In this document: piece after piece, positions 1 through 13,721 of the stretch
Layout: each line of letters begins with the position of its first letter
How positions within the stretch are numbered: position 1 is the stretch's first letter
Source: ZC4RG30 sp035556135
GTDB taxonomy: Bacteria; Pseudomonadota; Gammaproteobacteria; Steroidobacterales; Steroidobacteraceae
Length of the DNA: 64,000 nt
Direction: 5' to 3'
Assembly (NCBI GenBank): GCA_035556135.1
Contig: DATMFO010000003.1
Coordinates: forward strand, 620,001-684,000
The notes under the pieces: model-generated
Seen by the model: the letters and a program-made list of their open reading frames with translations, nothing else
What the model was told of the DNA's origin: nothing
Database searches by the model: none
Position numbers and translations under genes: made by a program

Positions 1-491
1 ACCGGAATGATGCGTTGCCCCCGGGTCTCGGGCTTCGTGCCCTCGGCCACGCCCATCATCAGCGGCTGGCTGGGTCCGTAGATGTCCGCGTCGAGCAGCC
101 CGACCCGCGCGCCCATCGAGGCCCAGGCCGCCGCCAGGTTCGCCGCCACGGTTGACTTGCCGACCCCGCCCTTGGCCGAGCCCACCGCCACGATGTTGCG
201 TATGCCCGCCAGGGGCTTCAGGGGGCGCTGAACCGCGTGGGTGGGGATGTCCGCCCCCAGCTCCAGCTCCAGCCTGAGCGGCTTTCCTGTGCGCTGCAGC
301 ACGCTTTCCAGCAGGGGCTGGAGAACGGGTGCATAACCACCGACGGGAATGGGCAGCACCAGCGCCAGCCGCAGGGTGTTCCCGTCGAGTTGCAGTGAGC
401 GGATGGCCTTCAGCTCCGCGAGGGTGCTGCCGGTTGCTGGCTCAGTTACGGGGAGCAGCGCATCGCGCAGGGCCTGCTCGGTTTCGGTCAT
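1..491 (-). CDS. mrp: Mrp/ApbC-family iron-sulfur carrier ATPase (partial, 3' end outside window)
   Basis: Cytosolic P-loop ATPase of the Mrp/NBP35 family, known to bind and transfer Fe-S clusters. Translating the minus strand from the ATG at 491 gives an N-terminal MIP18/DUF59-like region (about residues 1-90) and then the deviant Walker A motif KGGVGKST at about 107-114, followed by DADIYGPSQP, which is diagnostic of Mrp. The frame stays open to base 1, so roughly the C-terminal half, including the CxxC cluster ligands, is missing from view. In E. coli mrp is divergent from metG; here metG lies 4.7 kb away with three genes in between. Identity is secure. Confidence 0.93.
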   Translation of the reverse strand, partial: MTETEQALRDALLPVTEPATGSTLAELKAIRSLQLDGNTLRLALVLPIPVGGYAPVLQPLLESVLQRTGKPLRLELELGADIPTHAVQRPLKPLAGIRNIVAVGSAKGGVGKSTVAANLAAAWASMGARVGLLDADIYGPSQPLMMGVAEGTKPETRGQRIIP

Positions 492-531
492 GGGAATTTT
501 CCGCGGGATGGAAGCTGGGAAGTCTTTCGCA

Positions 532-558
532 ATTCTATCAGTGCGCGCCGCATTGCAA
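532..558 (-). promoter_or_regulatory. Candidate promoter of mrp
   Basis: On the minus strand TTGCAA (553-558) and TAGAAT (532-537) are separated by 15 bp, a little short for sigma-70. Transcription would start near 525 and give a leader of about 34 nt. The same TAGAAT hexamer recurs in front of several plus-strand genes in this window. Judged by eye only. Confidence 0.35.
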
Positions 559-625
559 CCGGGGCCTTGGGGCCCTGTGGCATACTCCGGGGGTTCAAAC
601 AACAGGTATTTTGCGACCCCTGCCA

Positions 626-3037
<2,412 letters not shown>

Positions 3038-3039
3038 CG

Positions 3040-3052
3040 TAAACTGGCGTCT
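3040..3052 (+). promoter_or_regulatory. -10-like element directly before pilT
   Basis: TAAACT at 3040-3045 ends 7 nt before the ATG at 3053. If used, transcription would begin at or next to the start codon, giving a leaderless message. No Shine-Dalgarno sequence is visible in front of this ATG, which fits. Confidence 0.35.
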
Positions 3053-4171
3053 ATGGCCCGCATAGACGCGTTCCTGAAACTCGGCACCCAGCAGGGCTGC
3101 TCCGACATCCACCTCGCCGTGGGCGTGCCGCCGATGCTGCGCCTGTATGGCGACCTGGTGCCCATCAAGTTCAGGGAACTGCGCGACACGGAGCTGGAGG
3201 GCTACCTCACCGAGATCCTCACGCCTTCCCAGGCCGAGCATTTCTCGAAGGGCAACGACGTCGATTTCTCCTATGTTTCCACTGACGGCGGGCGCTTCCG
3301 CGTCAACGTGTTCCGCAAGGAAACAGGCATCGGCGCGGTGTTCCGCACCATCCCCACGGAGATCCCCACGCTCGACAAGCTGGGCCTGCCATCCATTGTG
3401 CGCAAGCTCTGCGACTACCACCAGGGGATGATCCTGGTGACTGGCGCCACCGGCTCGGGCAAGTCCACCACGCTGGCGGCGATGATCGACTACCTCAACG
3501 GCACCCGGAAGCTGAACATCATCAGCCTCGAGGACCCGATCGAGTTCGTGCACAAGAGCAAGAACTGCCAGGTGATCCAGCGCGAGCTGGGCACCCACCT
3601 GCCCTCCTTCGCCGAGGGCGTGCGCGCCGCGATGCGGGAGGACCCGGACGTGATCCTCGTCGGCGAAATGCGCGACGCGGAGACCATCTCCATGGCGATG
3701 ACCGCCGCCGAGACCGGGCACCTGGTGCTGGGCACGCTGCATACCACCGGCGCGGTGAAGACCATCGACCGCATCATCGACGCGTTGCCCATCGAGGAGC
3801 GCGAGCAGACCAAGAGCTTCCTGTCGCAGAGCCTCCTGGCCGTGGTCACGCAGGTGCTGTGCAAGACGGTGGACAACCAGGGGCGCAAGGCGGTGTGCGA
3901 GGTGATGGTGATGACCAAGGCCATCGCCAAGCTCATCCAGACCGACCAGACGCACCAGGTCCCGGCGCAGGTGCAGATGGGCAAGGAGTTCGGCATGCAG
4001 CTGCTCGACCAGGCACTGCTGGCCGCGGTGCAGGCCAAGGAGATCGATCCGGACCAGGCCTATCTCTTCGCCAACGACAAGCGCGTACTGCAGAAATACG
4101 TCACCGACACCAGCCTGCTGCCCAAGCTCGACCTGTCGGCGACGCAGTCCAGCCCCGGCGTGGGAGCCTGA
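3053..4171 (+). CDS. pilT: PilT-family type IV pilus retraction ATPase (first copy)
   Basis: 372 residues, close to the usual 345-380 for PilT/PilU. Secretion-type hexameric ATPase that powers retraction of type IV pili at the inner membrane. Visible motifs: N-terminal SDIHLAVG, Walker A GATGSGKSTT, the Asp box around EDPIEFVH, Walker B DPDVILVGEMRD, and the His box GTLHTTGA. The C-terminal region (KLIQTDQTHQVPAQVQMG) aligns with the PilT segment that ends in THQ and a QMG/QTG turn. The extra ~30-residue tail after the core, ending at a low-complexity GVGA, resembles PilU more than PilT, so it could equally be the PilU of this pair. It lies 15 nt after the kinase gene. Confidence 0.88.
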   Translation: MARIDAFLKLGTQQGCSDIHLAVGVPPMLRLYGDLVPIKFRELRDTELEGYLTEILTPSQAEHFSKGNDVDFSYVSTDGGRFRVNVFRKETGIGAVFRTIPTEIPTLDKLGLPSIVRKLCDYHQGMILVTGATGSGKSTTLAAMIDYLNGTRKLNIISLEDPIEFVHKSKNCQVIQRELGTHLPSFAEGVRAAMREDPDVILVGEMRDAETISMAMTAAETGHLVLGTLHTTGAVKTIDRIIDALPIEEREQTKSFLSQSLLAVVTQVLCKTVDNQGRKAVCEVMVMTKAIAKLIQTDQTHQVPAQVQMGKEFGMQLLDQALLAAVQAKEIDPDQAYLFANDKRVLQKYVTDTSLLPKLDLSATQSSPGVGA

Positions 4172-4178
4172 GCGGGCC

Positions 4179-5236
4179 ATGGCGAAGATCGACGAGTTCC
4201 TCACCGAGGTGATGAAGCGCCGCGGGTCCGACCTGCATTTCATCGCCGGCGATCCACCGCGCATGCGTCTGTGGGGAGACCTCGCGCCGCTGCGTGCCGA
4301 GCCACTGGCCGCCGACTTCGCGCGCGAAGCGCTGCTGGAGATCATGCCGCCCAAGGCGAAGGACCGCTTCGACAAGCATGACGGCGCGGATTTCGCCTAC
4401 ACGCTGGGAGAGCTGGGCCGCTTCCGTGTCAATGTGATGCGGCAGCTCAACGGCATGGGGGCGGTGTTCCGCGCCATCCCGTCCAAGGCGCTGAGCATGG
4501 ACGAGCTGAAGCTGCCCGACTCCGTGCGCAACCTGGCGCGCGCCAACAACGGCCTCATCCTCGTCACCGGCAAGACCGGGTCGGGCAAGTCCACCACGCT
4601 GGCGGCGATGATTGATGACATCAACAAGCGCGACAAGGGACACATCCTCACCATCGAGGATCCCATCGAGTTCGTGCACCAGCGGCGCAACTGCCTGATC
4701 AGCCAGCGCGAGATCGGGGTGCATGCGCAGACCTTCGCACAGGCCCTGCACTCCGCCCTGCGCGAGGACCCGGACGTGATCCTGGTCGGCGAAATGCGCG
4801 ACCTGGAGACCATCAGCATCGCCGTCACGGCGGCGGAGATGGGCATCCTGGTGATGGGCACGCTGCACACCAATGGCGCCGCCCAGACCGTCGACCGCAT
4901 CATCAACGTGTTCCCGGCCGACAAGCAGTCGCATGTGCGCACCATGCTGTCCACCTCGCTGCGCGGGGTGATCTCGCAGCAGCTGCTGCAGCGCTCCGAC
5001 AGGCAGGGGCGCGTGGCGGCGCTGGAGATCCTGGTGAACAATTCCGCGGTGGCCAACCTGATCCGCCAGGGCAAGCTCGACCAGCTGGAGAACACCATGC
5101 AGTCGGGAGCGGCCAGCGGCATGCGCACCATGGACAGTTCCATCCAGGCGCTGTATGACCAGCGCCAGGTCACCGGCAAGGAGGCCTACAAGAAAGCCAT
5201 TGCCAAGTCCCGCTTCGAGGCGGTGAAGGACCAGGG

Positions 5237-5240
<4 letters not shown>
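4179..5240 (+). CDS. PilT-family type IV pilus retraction ATPase (second copy)
   Basis: 353 residues, 7 nt after the first copy and in the same direction. It has the same architecture: SDLHFIAGDPP at the N terminus, Walker A GKTGSGKSTT (~130), Asp box EDPIEFVHQ, Walker B DPDVILVGEMRDLET and His box GTLHTNGA. The two proteins are clearly paralogues but well diverged, as in the PilT/PilU pair of other gammaproteobacteria. I cannot decide by eye which is the main retraction motor and which is the accessory one. No pilus structural gene lies in the window. The stop codon overlaps the start of metG. Confidence 0.88.
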
Positions 5241-7297
<2,057 letters not shown>

Positions 7298-7315
7298 GCG
7301 GGAGCCCCGCAGCTG

Positions 7316-7954
7316 ATGAAGCCGGAGGCCGTCACCGCGCTGTACGCGGCGCTGCGCGACGCAAACCCGGAGCCCCGCAGCGAGCTGGAGTCCAGCACGC
7401 CCTTCGAACTGCTGGTTGCGGTGATGCTCTCCGCGCAGGCCACCGACCGCAGCGTCAACCTGGCCACGCGCAGCCTCTATCCCGTCGCCAACACGCCGGC
7501 GACACTGCTGGCGCTGGGCGTCGAGGGCATCACACCCTACATCCGCCATATCGGCCTGTGGAGCGCCAAGGCGAAGAACGTCATCGAGACCTGCCGCCTG
7601 CTCATCGAGCGGCATGGCGGCGAGGTTCCTCGCGACCGGGAAGCGCTGGAGGCACTGCCGGGCGTGGGTCGCAAGACAGCCAACGTGGTGCTCAATGTCG
7701 CCTTCGGCGAGCCCACGCTGGCAGTGGACACGCATGTGTTCCGTGTGGCCAACCGCACCGGGCTGGCGCGCGGTGCCACACCCGTCGCAGTGGAGCAGAA
7801 GCTGCTGAAGGTGACGCCGGAACCGTTCCTGCTGCACGCGCACCACTGGCTGATCCTGCACGGGCGCTACATCTGCCTGGCGCGCCGTCCGCGCTGCTAC
7901 GAATGCGTGATCAGCGCGTATTGCGCATTCCGCCCGAAGACACCCGCGCCCTGA
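7316..7954 (+). CDS. nth: Endonuclease III, DNA glycosylase/AP lyase
   Basis: Base-excision repair enzyme that removes oxidised pyrimidines. 212 residues, normal for Nth. The helix-hairpin-helix LPGVGRKTANVV carries the catalytic Lys, AVDTHVFRVANR carries the catalytic Asp, and the C terminus has the [4Fe-4S] ligand set C-x6-C-x2-C-x5-C in CLARRPRCYEC...YC. It lies 18 nt after metG and is probably part of the same transcript. Confidence 0.97.
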   Translation: MKPEAVTALYAALRDANPEPRSELESSTPFELLVAVMLSAQATDRSVNLATRSLYPVANTPATLLALGVEGITPYIRHIGLWSAKAKNVIETCRLLIERHGGEVPRDREALEALPGVGRKTANVVLNVAFGEPTLAVDTHVFRVANRTGLARGATPVAVEQKLLKVTPEPFLLHAHHWLILHGRYICLARRPRCYECVISAYCAFRPKTPAP

Positions 7955-7966
7955 GCAGCGTGGCGC

Positions 7967-7979
7967 TACACTGCCGCCC
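7967..7979 (+). promoter_or_regulatory. -10-like element directly before the DUF1841 gene
   Basis: TACACT at 7967-7972 ends 7 nt before the ATG at 7980, so transcription would start at or beside the start codon. The spacing equals that seen before pilT. A leaderless message is possible; promoter use is unproven. Confidence 0.3.
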
Positions 7980-8408
7980 ATGATGTTCGCCAATGCCAGC
8001 CGCGAGGAGCTGCGCCGCCGCTACATCACGGCCTGGCAACGCCACCGTGAGGGACTGCCGCTGGAGGCGCTGGATGCACAGATTGCCGACGTCATCGCGC
8101 TGCATCCGGAATTCCACGCCCTGCTGGAAGGGCCGGACGCCCTCACCGGCGAGTTCACGGTGGAGGCTGGCCATGCCAATCCCTTCCTCCACATGGGACT
8201 GCACCTTGGCGTGCGCGAGCAGCTGGCCACCAACCGGCCTGCAGGCATTGTGGATCTGCATGCGCGGATGGCGCGGCGCCTCGGTTCTTCGCACGACGCC
8301 GAGCACCGCATGGCCGATGCCCTTGCGGAAACGCTCTGGGAAGCACAGCGTGCCGGCCGGGCACCGGATGAGGCAGCCTACCTCGAACGGTTGCGCCGGC
8401 TGGCCTGA
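7980..8408 (+). CDS. DUF1841 family protein
   Basis: 142-residue soluble protein with the DUF1841 signature NPFLHMGLHLGVREQ in its middle. The family is widespread in gamma- and betaproteobacteria and has no assigned function that I know of. No signal peptide or membrane helix is seen. It starts ATG-ATG, so residue 1 could be either. The last 31 bp overlap the end of the convergent Sel1-repeat gene. Confidence 0.85.
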   Translation: MMFANASREELRRRYITAWQRHREGLPLEALDAQIADVIALHPEFHALLEGPDALTGEFTVEAGHANPFLHMGLHLGVREQLATNRPAGIVDLHARMARRLGSSHDAEHRMADALAETLWEAQRAGRAPDEAAYLERLRRLA

Positions 8409-9496
8409 GGGGCGGCCAGCGCATCTGCGTGGATGTATCCCACGGTGTGCCCTGCCGCGAAATAGGCTTCGATCCAGTCCCCGGTCCGGGACAACTCGTA
8501 CGCACGTTCGCGTGACACTGCGGCGCGGATTTCTCCCGCATCTGGCGCTGGCGCATTCCTGACAGGCGTATCCGCCTCCAGTCGCCTGGAAGGCAGGTTG
8601 CGCAGCGCCCGCTTCAGGCTGGCGGCCGCATCGGTGTAGCCATGGCGCAATGCACTGGCCAGCCAGAACACCGCGCGCCCGTCATCGCGTCCCACACCCT
8701 CGCCGCGGGCATAGACGTTGCCGAGGCTGTTCTCGGCGTAGGCATATCCCTGCTCTGCCGCCCTGCGCCACCACATCGCGGCCTGCGCGGCATCCTTCTC
8801 CACGCCGCCGCCGCTGCGGTAGGCATTGCCGAGGTGGTACTGCGCCCAGCCGGACCCCTGCTCCGCGGCGCGGCGCAGCCAGGTGACGGCCTGCGGCAGG
8901 TCCTTCCTGACCCCCAGTCCCTGCCACAGCGCCAGGCCGAGGTTGGTCTGCGCGGCAATCATTCCCTGCTCGGCCGCCTTGCGATACCAACGCGCGGCCT
9001 CGGCCTCATCCTTTTCCACACCGTCGCCGGCTCCCAGGGCCACGCCAAGGCTGTTCTGTGCCTCGGCCAGTCCCAGGTTCGCAGCGCGGCGGTACCAGTA
9101 CGCGGCCTCCTCGCTGTCCTGCACGACGTCCCGCCCGGCGGAGTACAGGTTGGCCAGCAGCAGCTGGGCCTGGCCGAAATCCTGCCCTGCCGCGCGGCGG
9201 ATCCACTCCAGGGCCGTTTCCGGGTCGATGGGCACGCCTGTGCCCTGAAGGTGCATTCCTCCCAGGAGGAACTGCGCAACGGGATCGCCCTCATCGGCGA
9301 GGGGACGCACCAGGTCCAGTGCCGCTTCGGGCTCACCAGCCTTGATGTGCCGCACGGCCTGCGTGAGGGCTTCCGCCACCGCAGGCGCGTGCTGAGATTC
9401 CTGTGCCAATGCGGGGGCAGCCGCCAGAAACCACAGGAGCGCTGCGGCGCAGGTCGCGCGCAGCCCGCCCACCAGTGGCGAGGTGGTCATCTCCAT
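8378..9496 (-). CDS. Secreted Sel1/TPR-repeat protein
   Basis: 372 residues. An N-terminal signal peptide (hydrophobic LLWFLAAAPALA, likely cleaved after ALA) is followed by about seven tandem Sel1-like repeats of ~36 residues. Each has the A-x2-WYRRAAEQG type core and an LG-x8-G turn, spanning about 55-310. Sel1 proteins act as periplasmic or outer-membrane scaffolds for protein-protein contacts; no enzymatic motif is present. The C-terminal ~60 residues are not repeat-like. It begins 4 nt after the ABC permease gene on the same strand, so it may be co-transcribed with the exporter. ATG at 9490 is an alternative start. Confidence 0.85.
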   Translation of the reverse strand: MEMTTSPLVGGLRATCAAALLWFLAAAPALAQESQHAPAVAEALTQAVRHIKAGEPEAALDLVRPLADEGDPVAQFLLGGMHLQGTGVPIDPETALEWIRRAAGQDFGQAQLLLANLYSAGRDVVQDSEEAAYWYRRAANLGLAEAQNSLGVALGAGDGVEKDEAEAARWYRKAAEQGMIAAQTNLGLALWQGLGVRKDLPQAVTWLRRAAEQGSGWAQYHLGNAYRSGGGVEKDAAQAAMWWRRAAEQGYAYAENSLGNVYARGEGVGRDDGRAVFWLASALRHGYTDAAASLKRALRNLPSRRLEADTPVRNAPAPDAGEIRAAVSRERAYELSRTGDWIEAYFAAGHTVGYIHADALAAPQASRRNRSR

Positions 9497-9500
9497 GCGT

Positions 9501-10868
9501 TCAGCTCATTCGTGCCCACTTGATCAGGGTGCCGAAGCTCGGCGGCTTGCCGTGCATCAGCAATCCCACGCGGAACACCTTCGCCGCGAACCAGACGGCA
9601 ACACAGGCGCCGATCACGCTGACCGCCAGCGACAGCACCACCTGCCACACCGGCGGCGGCGAGGTGGAAGCCAGCCGCGCCATCATGATGAAGCCATTGA
9701 TCGGCGGGATGAAGCTCGCGGTCACGGCAAAGGTTGAATCCGGTGCATTGCCGACCATGGGCGTGGCCACGTAGGGAACGATCATCAGGATCATCACCGG
9801 CCCCATCAGCGACTGCGCGTCGGCCATCTGGTTCACCGCCGCCCCGATGGACATCATCAGCGCACCGAACACCAGGTAGGCGGTGAGGAAGAACAGGAAC
9901 AGCCATACCACCATCATCGGGTCGATCAGCCCGATCGCCGCGAACTGCAGCAGCGCAAGCAGGCCCAGGCCCACGTACACGGACATGGTGACCAGCCCGA
10001 CGCCAAGCTGGCCCAGCAGTTTGCCCCACATCAGTTCCAGCGAAGAGGCAGCGGCCAGCAGCACCTCCACCACGCGGCTGGATTTCTCCTCCACCGTGGA
10101 GGTCATCAGCCCCTGCCCGCCGATCATGATGCCCATGAACAGCAGGATGCCCATGATGAAGGGCAGCATGCGGTTGAAGCCCTGCACGTTGCGCTCCTTG
10201 CCGCCGGCATAGACCACCACGGTTTCCGACCGCGGGATGGTTGTGGCTGCCCGGATGATGGCAGGATCGAAACCGCGTGCACGCAGCCTCTCTGTGATCA
10301 GCGTCGGGCGTACGGCACCATGCAGGATGCTTTCGGCATCAGCGGGCAGGTTGCGCGGCGCAAACAGCTGGTATCCCGCATAGCGGCCCTCGGCATTCCC
10401 CTGCACCGCTTCGGCCGGGAGCACCACCAGCGCGCGCCGCTGGAACTTGCCTCCCTCGATGGCCTGCAGCCAGGCCTTGCCATCCTCATCGGTGGTGCCC
10501 GACGGCATCTCCATCAGGTGGAAGCGCGGCAGCGCCGGAACGGGTGCTGGTGTGGACATGCGCGCCGCATCCCCCGCCCCCGCCTGTTCCGCAGCCTCGC
10601 GCCGGCTGGCCTCGCGACGCCCTGCGATGGCCTCCTCCGACAGTTCTGCGCGCAGCAATCCAGTGAAATCACTGCCGCTGCGATCAATCACAGCCACCTC
10701 GACGTCCACCTGCACGCCGCGGTTGGCCATCATCTTCGGCAGCACCACGAGCGCGGCGGTGAGCAGCAGCGGCATTACCAGCACGCCGAACAGGAAGCCC
10801 TTGCTGGACACAGTGACGAAGAATTCGCGCGCCGCCACCAGCCGGATGCGATGCATGGTGCCGCTCAT
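9501..10868 (-). CDS. ABC-2 type exporter permease (NatB-like)
   Basis: 455 residues. One membrane segment near the N terminus (GVLVMPLLLTAALVVLP), a large extracytoplasmic domain (~50-240) and a cluster of about five to six C-terminal helices give the layout of NatB/YhaP-type permeases. Substrate is unknown; sodium or drug export is assigned to relatives. The ATG overlaps the stop of the ATPase gene as ATGA, so the two subunits are translationally coupled. A G-G-K-E-R-N segment precedes the helical block. Confidence 0.88.
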   Translation of the reverse strand: MSGTMHRIRLVAAREFFVTVSSKGFLFGVLVMPLLLTAALVVLPKMMANRGVQVDVEVAVIDRSGSDFTGLLRAELSEEAIAGRREASRREAAEQAGAGDAARMSTPAPVPALPRFHLMEMPSGTTDEDGKAWLQAIEGGKFQRRALVVLPAEAVQGNAEGRYAGYQLFAPRNLPADAESILHGAVRPTLITERLRARGFDPAIIRAATTIPRSETVVVYAGGKERNVQGFNRMLPFIMGILLFMGIMIGGQGLMTSTVEEKSSRVVEVLLAAASSLELMWGKLLGQLGVGLVTMSVYVGLGLLALLQFAAIGLIDPMMVVWLFLFFLTAYLVFGALMMSIGAAVNQMADAQSLMGPVMILMIVPYVATPMVGNAPDSTFAVTASFIPPINGFIMMARLASTSPPPVWQVVLSLAVSVIGACVAVWFAAKVFRVGLLMHGKPPSFGTLIKWARMS

Positions 10869-11827
10869 GCCACAGCTCCGGTGAGGCCCTGCAGGTGCTC
10901 GCGCAGCGCCTGCTCCGACTCGCCTTCGCCGCGCACGATGCTCACGAACATGTCCTCCAGCTTCAGGCGTGCGATCTCCACCCGCGCCGGCACCACGCGG
11001 GCCGCCGCTTCGCGGATCACCGCGGCGGGATCGGTGCCGGGCGCAAGCCGCAGCTCGAACTCATCGCCGAGCGCGCTGACCGATGACACACCTGGCACAG
11101 CGCGCAGGGCCGAGCTGTCTGCGTGGGGATCCAGTGGTTCGAACAGCACTCGCGCCGTGTCGTAGCGGCGCCGCAGCTTCGACATGGATTCGTCGAGCAC
11201 CTTGCTGCCCTTGTGGATCATCACCACGCGGTCGCACAGCTCCTCGGCCTGCGCCATCACATGCGTGGAGAAAAGGATGGTGGTGCCGCGGCGCTTTTCC
11301 CCCGCGATCACTTCCTTCAGCAGGCGCACGCTCACCGGGTCGAGACCGCTGAAGGGCTCATCGAGGATCAGCAGCTCGGGCTGGTGCACGATGGTGGCGA
11401 CGAACTGCACCCGCTGCAGCATGCCCTTGGACATGTCCTCGCATTTCTTCTTCTCGACGTCGGCGAGGCCGAGCCGGGCCAGCAGGTCGCGCGCCCGCGC
11501 CTGCGCCACGTCCTCCGGCACGCCCTTGAGGCCCGCGAGATACTTGAGGAACGCTCCCACCGTCATCTTGCGATAGACGCCGCGCTCCTCGGGCAGGTAG
11601 CCGATGCGGTCCTTGGCTTCCAGGGCAGAGGGCCGACCCAGCACCTCGACGCTGCCGGAGTCGGGAAACAGGATGGACATGATGATGCGGATGGTGGTGC
11701 TCTTGCCGGCGCCACTGGGCCCGATCAGGCCGCAGGTCTGCCCTCGGGGGATGGCAAGGTCGAGCGCCGCCACTGCGCGCTGGCCGCCAAAGCTCTTCTC
11801 GACCGCCTGTAGTCTGGCTGCGTCCAC
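10865..11827 (-). CDS. ABC transporter ATPase (NatA-like)
   Basis: 320 residues. Walker A GPSGAGKST (~35), Q-loop region, signature MSKGMLQRVQ (the LSGGQ variant typical of NatA/COG4152 proteins), Walker B LLILDEP and switch histidine in STHVM. The ~90-residue C-terminal extension, seen in this subgroup, follows the ATPase core. Start is GTG at 11827 with a good GGGGAGG ribosome site 5-6 nt upstream. It is the first gene of an exporter unit with the permease. Confidence 0.92.
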   Translation of the reverse strand: MDAARLQAVEKSFGGQRAVAALDLAIPRGQTCGLIGPSGAGKSTTIRIIMSILFPDSGSVEVLGRPSALEAKDRIGYLPEERGVYRKMTVGAFLKYLAGLKGVPEDVAQARARDLLARLGLADVEKKKCEDMSKGMLQRVQFVATIVHQPELLILDEPFSGLDPVSVRLLKEVIAGEKRRGTTILFSTHVMAQAEELCDRVVMIHKGSKVLDESMSKLRRRYDTARVLFEPLDPHADSSALRAVPGVSSVSALGDEFELRLAPGTDPAAVIREAAARVVPARVEIARLKLEDMFVSIVRGEGESEQALREHLQGLTGAVA

Positions 11828-11891
11828 TGCGCCTCCCCGGATGATGAGTTGCGGGCGGTTCTGTCTCCACCCGCACGGGAAACTTACAGCA

Positions 11892-13721
11892 TCAGCCCTT
11901 GCGGGGCATGTACAGGTCGGTCAGCGTGCCTTCCAGGGCCTCGGCGGTCATGCCCACGGATTCCGACAGGGTCGGATGCGGGTGGATGGTCAGGCCCACG
12001 TCCGCGGCGTCGGCGCCCAGTTCGATGGCCAGCCCCACCTCTGCAATCAGCTCGCCGGCATTGGGACCGACGATGCCGCCACCGATCACCCGGTTGCTGG
12101 CCGCGTCGACGATCAGCTTGGTGAAACCCTCATCGCGGCCCAGCGACAGCGAGCGACCGCTGGCCGCCCAGGGGAAGGCCGCCTTGCGGATATTCAGGCC
12201 CTCGCGCTTCGCCTGCACCTCGGTGACGCCCACCCAGGCCACTTCAGGATCGGTGTAGGCCACCGAAGGAATCACGCGCGCATCGAAGTACGCCTTGTGC
12301 CCGGCCGCAACTTCTGCGGCAACCTTGGCCTCGTGCGTGGCCTTGTGGGCCAGCATGGGCTGGCCGACGATGTCACCGATGGCGAAGATGCCCGGCACAT
12401 TGGTGCGCATCTGCTTGTCCACCGGGATGAAGCCGCGTTCGTTCACCTCTACGCCGGCCGCCTCGCAATTGATCAGGCGGCCGTTGGGCACGCGGCCCAC
12501 TGCAACCAGCACGCGGTCGTAGACCGAGGTGGTGGTTTCGCCGGCCTTGTTCTCGAAAGTGACGCGCAGGCCCTCGGGCAGCGCCTCCACCTTCGTGGAC
12601 TTCGTGCCCAGCAGGATCTGCTCGTAACGGCCCTTGAGGCGCTTCTCCAGCGGCTTCACCAGGTCCGGATCGGCTCCGGGCATCAGCTGGTCGCCCAGTT
12701 CCACCACCGAAACCTTCGCGCCCAGCGCGTCATACACGCAGGCCATTTCCAGGCCGATGATGCCGCCGCCGATCACCAGCAGCCGCTGCGGGATGCCCTG
12801 CAGTTCCAGCGCGCCGGTAGAATCGATCACGCGGGGATCGGCCGGAATGAAGGGCAGCTTCACGGCCTCGGAACCGGCGGCGATGATGCACTGCTCGAAT
12901 CCCAGCAGCGTCTTTGTGCCATCGGCGGCCGTAACCTCGAGCACACGGCTGCCCACGAAGCGGGCCGTGCCCCGCACTACCTCGACCTTGCGCTGCTTCG
13001 CCAGCATCACCAGGCCGCCGGTGAGGCGCTTCACCACGCTCTGCTTCCAGCCGCGCAGCTTGTCGAGGTCGACCTGCGGCTTGCCGAAAGAAATGCCGTG
13101 CGCGCCCATGACATGCGCCTCGTCGATCACCTTGGCGGCGTGCAGCAGCGCCTTGGAAGGAATGCAGCCCACGTTCAGGCAGACGCCGCCGAGGGATTCC
13201 CAGCGCTCCACCAGTACCACCTGCATGCCGAGGTCCGCGGCGCGGAAAGCCGCGGTGTAGCCACCGGGGCCGGCGCCGAGGACAACCAGCTGTGCCTTGC
13301 GGTCAGGTGCTGGGCCCGGGGGCATCCGGGGCTGTTCCACGCGGGCCGGTGCATGGCCAGCAGATGCCTGGCCGGCTGCGGCGGCCGGCGCCGCAATTGA
13401 TGCCGCCGCAGCGGTCGCGGATGAGCCGCCCTTGTCCCGGGCCGGTGCCGGCGGGGACGTCGCGTCAGGTTTCGCGACGCCGGCCGCAGCCGTCACACGC
13501 GCGATCACCGTGCCCTTGCGCACCTTGTGGCCGGCCTTCACCAGCACCGCAGCCAGCGTGCCGGCGGACGTCGAAGGCACATCCATCGTGGCCTTCTCGG
13601 TTTCCAGCGTGATCAGCGGGGTGTCCACTTCGATGGCATCGCCCGGCTTGACCAGCACCTCGACCACGGCCACTTCATCGAAGTTGCCAAGGTCCGGGAC
13701 TGCGATCTCCACCTCGCTCAC
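11892..13721 (-). CDS. lpdA: Dihydrolipoamide dehydrogenase (E3) with N-terminal lipoyl domain
   Basis: E3 component of the pyruvate dehydrogenase complex; it reoxidises dihydrolipoamide with NAD. 609 residues, longer than the usual ~475 because of a lipoyl domain (1-80, lipoylated Lys in ETEKATMDVP) and an Ala/Pro linker (to ~150). The FAD-binding GAGPGGYTAAFRAADLG, redox disulfide CLNVGC (~178-183), NAD-binding GGGIIGLE and the catalytic HPHPTLSES (~582) are all present. Start is GTG at 13721, overlapping the aceF stop as GTGA. E3 enzymes carrying a lipoyl domain are known from several proteobacterial PDH operons. Confidence 0.96.
   Translation of the reverse strand: MSEVEIAVPDLGNFDEVAVVEVLVKPGDAIEVDTPLITLETEKATMDVPSTSAGTLAAVLVKAGHKVRKGTVIARVTAAAGVAKPDATSPPAPARDKGGSSATAAAASIAAPAAAAGQASAGHAPARVEQPRMPPGPAPDRKAQLVVLGAGPGGYTAAFRAADLGMQVVLVERWESLGGVCLNVGCIPSKALLHAAKVIDEAHVMGAHGISFGKPQVDLDKLRGWKQSVVKRLTGGLVMLAKQRKVEVVRGTARFVGSRVLEVTAADGTKTLLGFEQCIIAAGSEAVKLPFIPADPRVIDSTGALELQGIPQRLLVIGGGIIGLEMACVYDALGAKVSVVELGDQLMPGADPDLVKPLEKRLKGRYEQILLGTKSTKVEALPEGLRVTFENKAGETTTSVYDRVLVAVGRVPNGRLINCEAAGVEVNERGFIPVDKQMRTNVPGIFAIGDIVGQPMLAHKATHEAKVAAEVAAGHKAYFDARVIPSVAYTDPEVAWVGVTEVQAKREGLNIRKAAFPWAASGRSLSLGRDEGFTKLIVDAASNRVIGGGIVGPNAGELIAEVGLAIELGADAADVGLTIHPHPTLSESVGMTAEALEGTLTDLYMPRKG

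Noticed and set aside
329..625. N-terminal extension of the kinase gene
   Set aside because: It overlaps mrp in antisense and lacks HEAT-like pattern; the frame is merely open.
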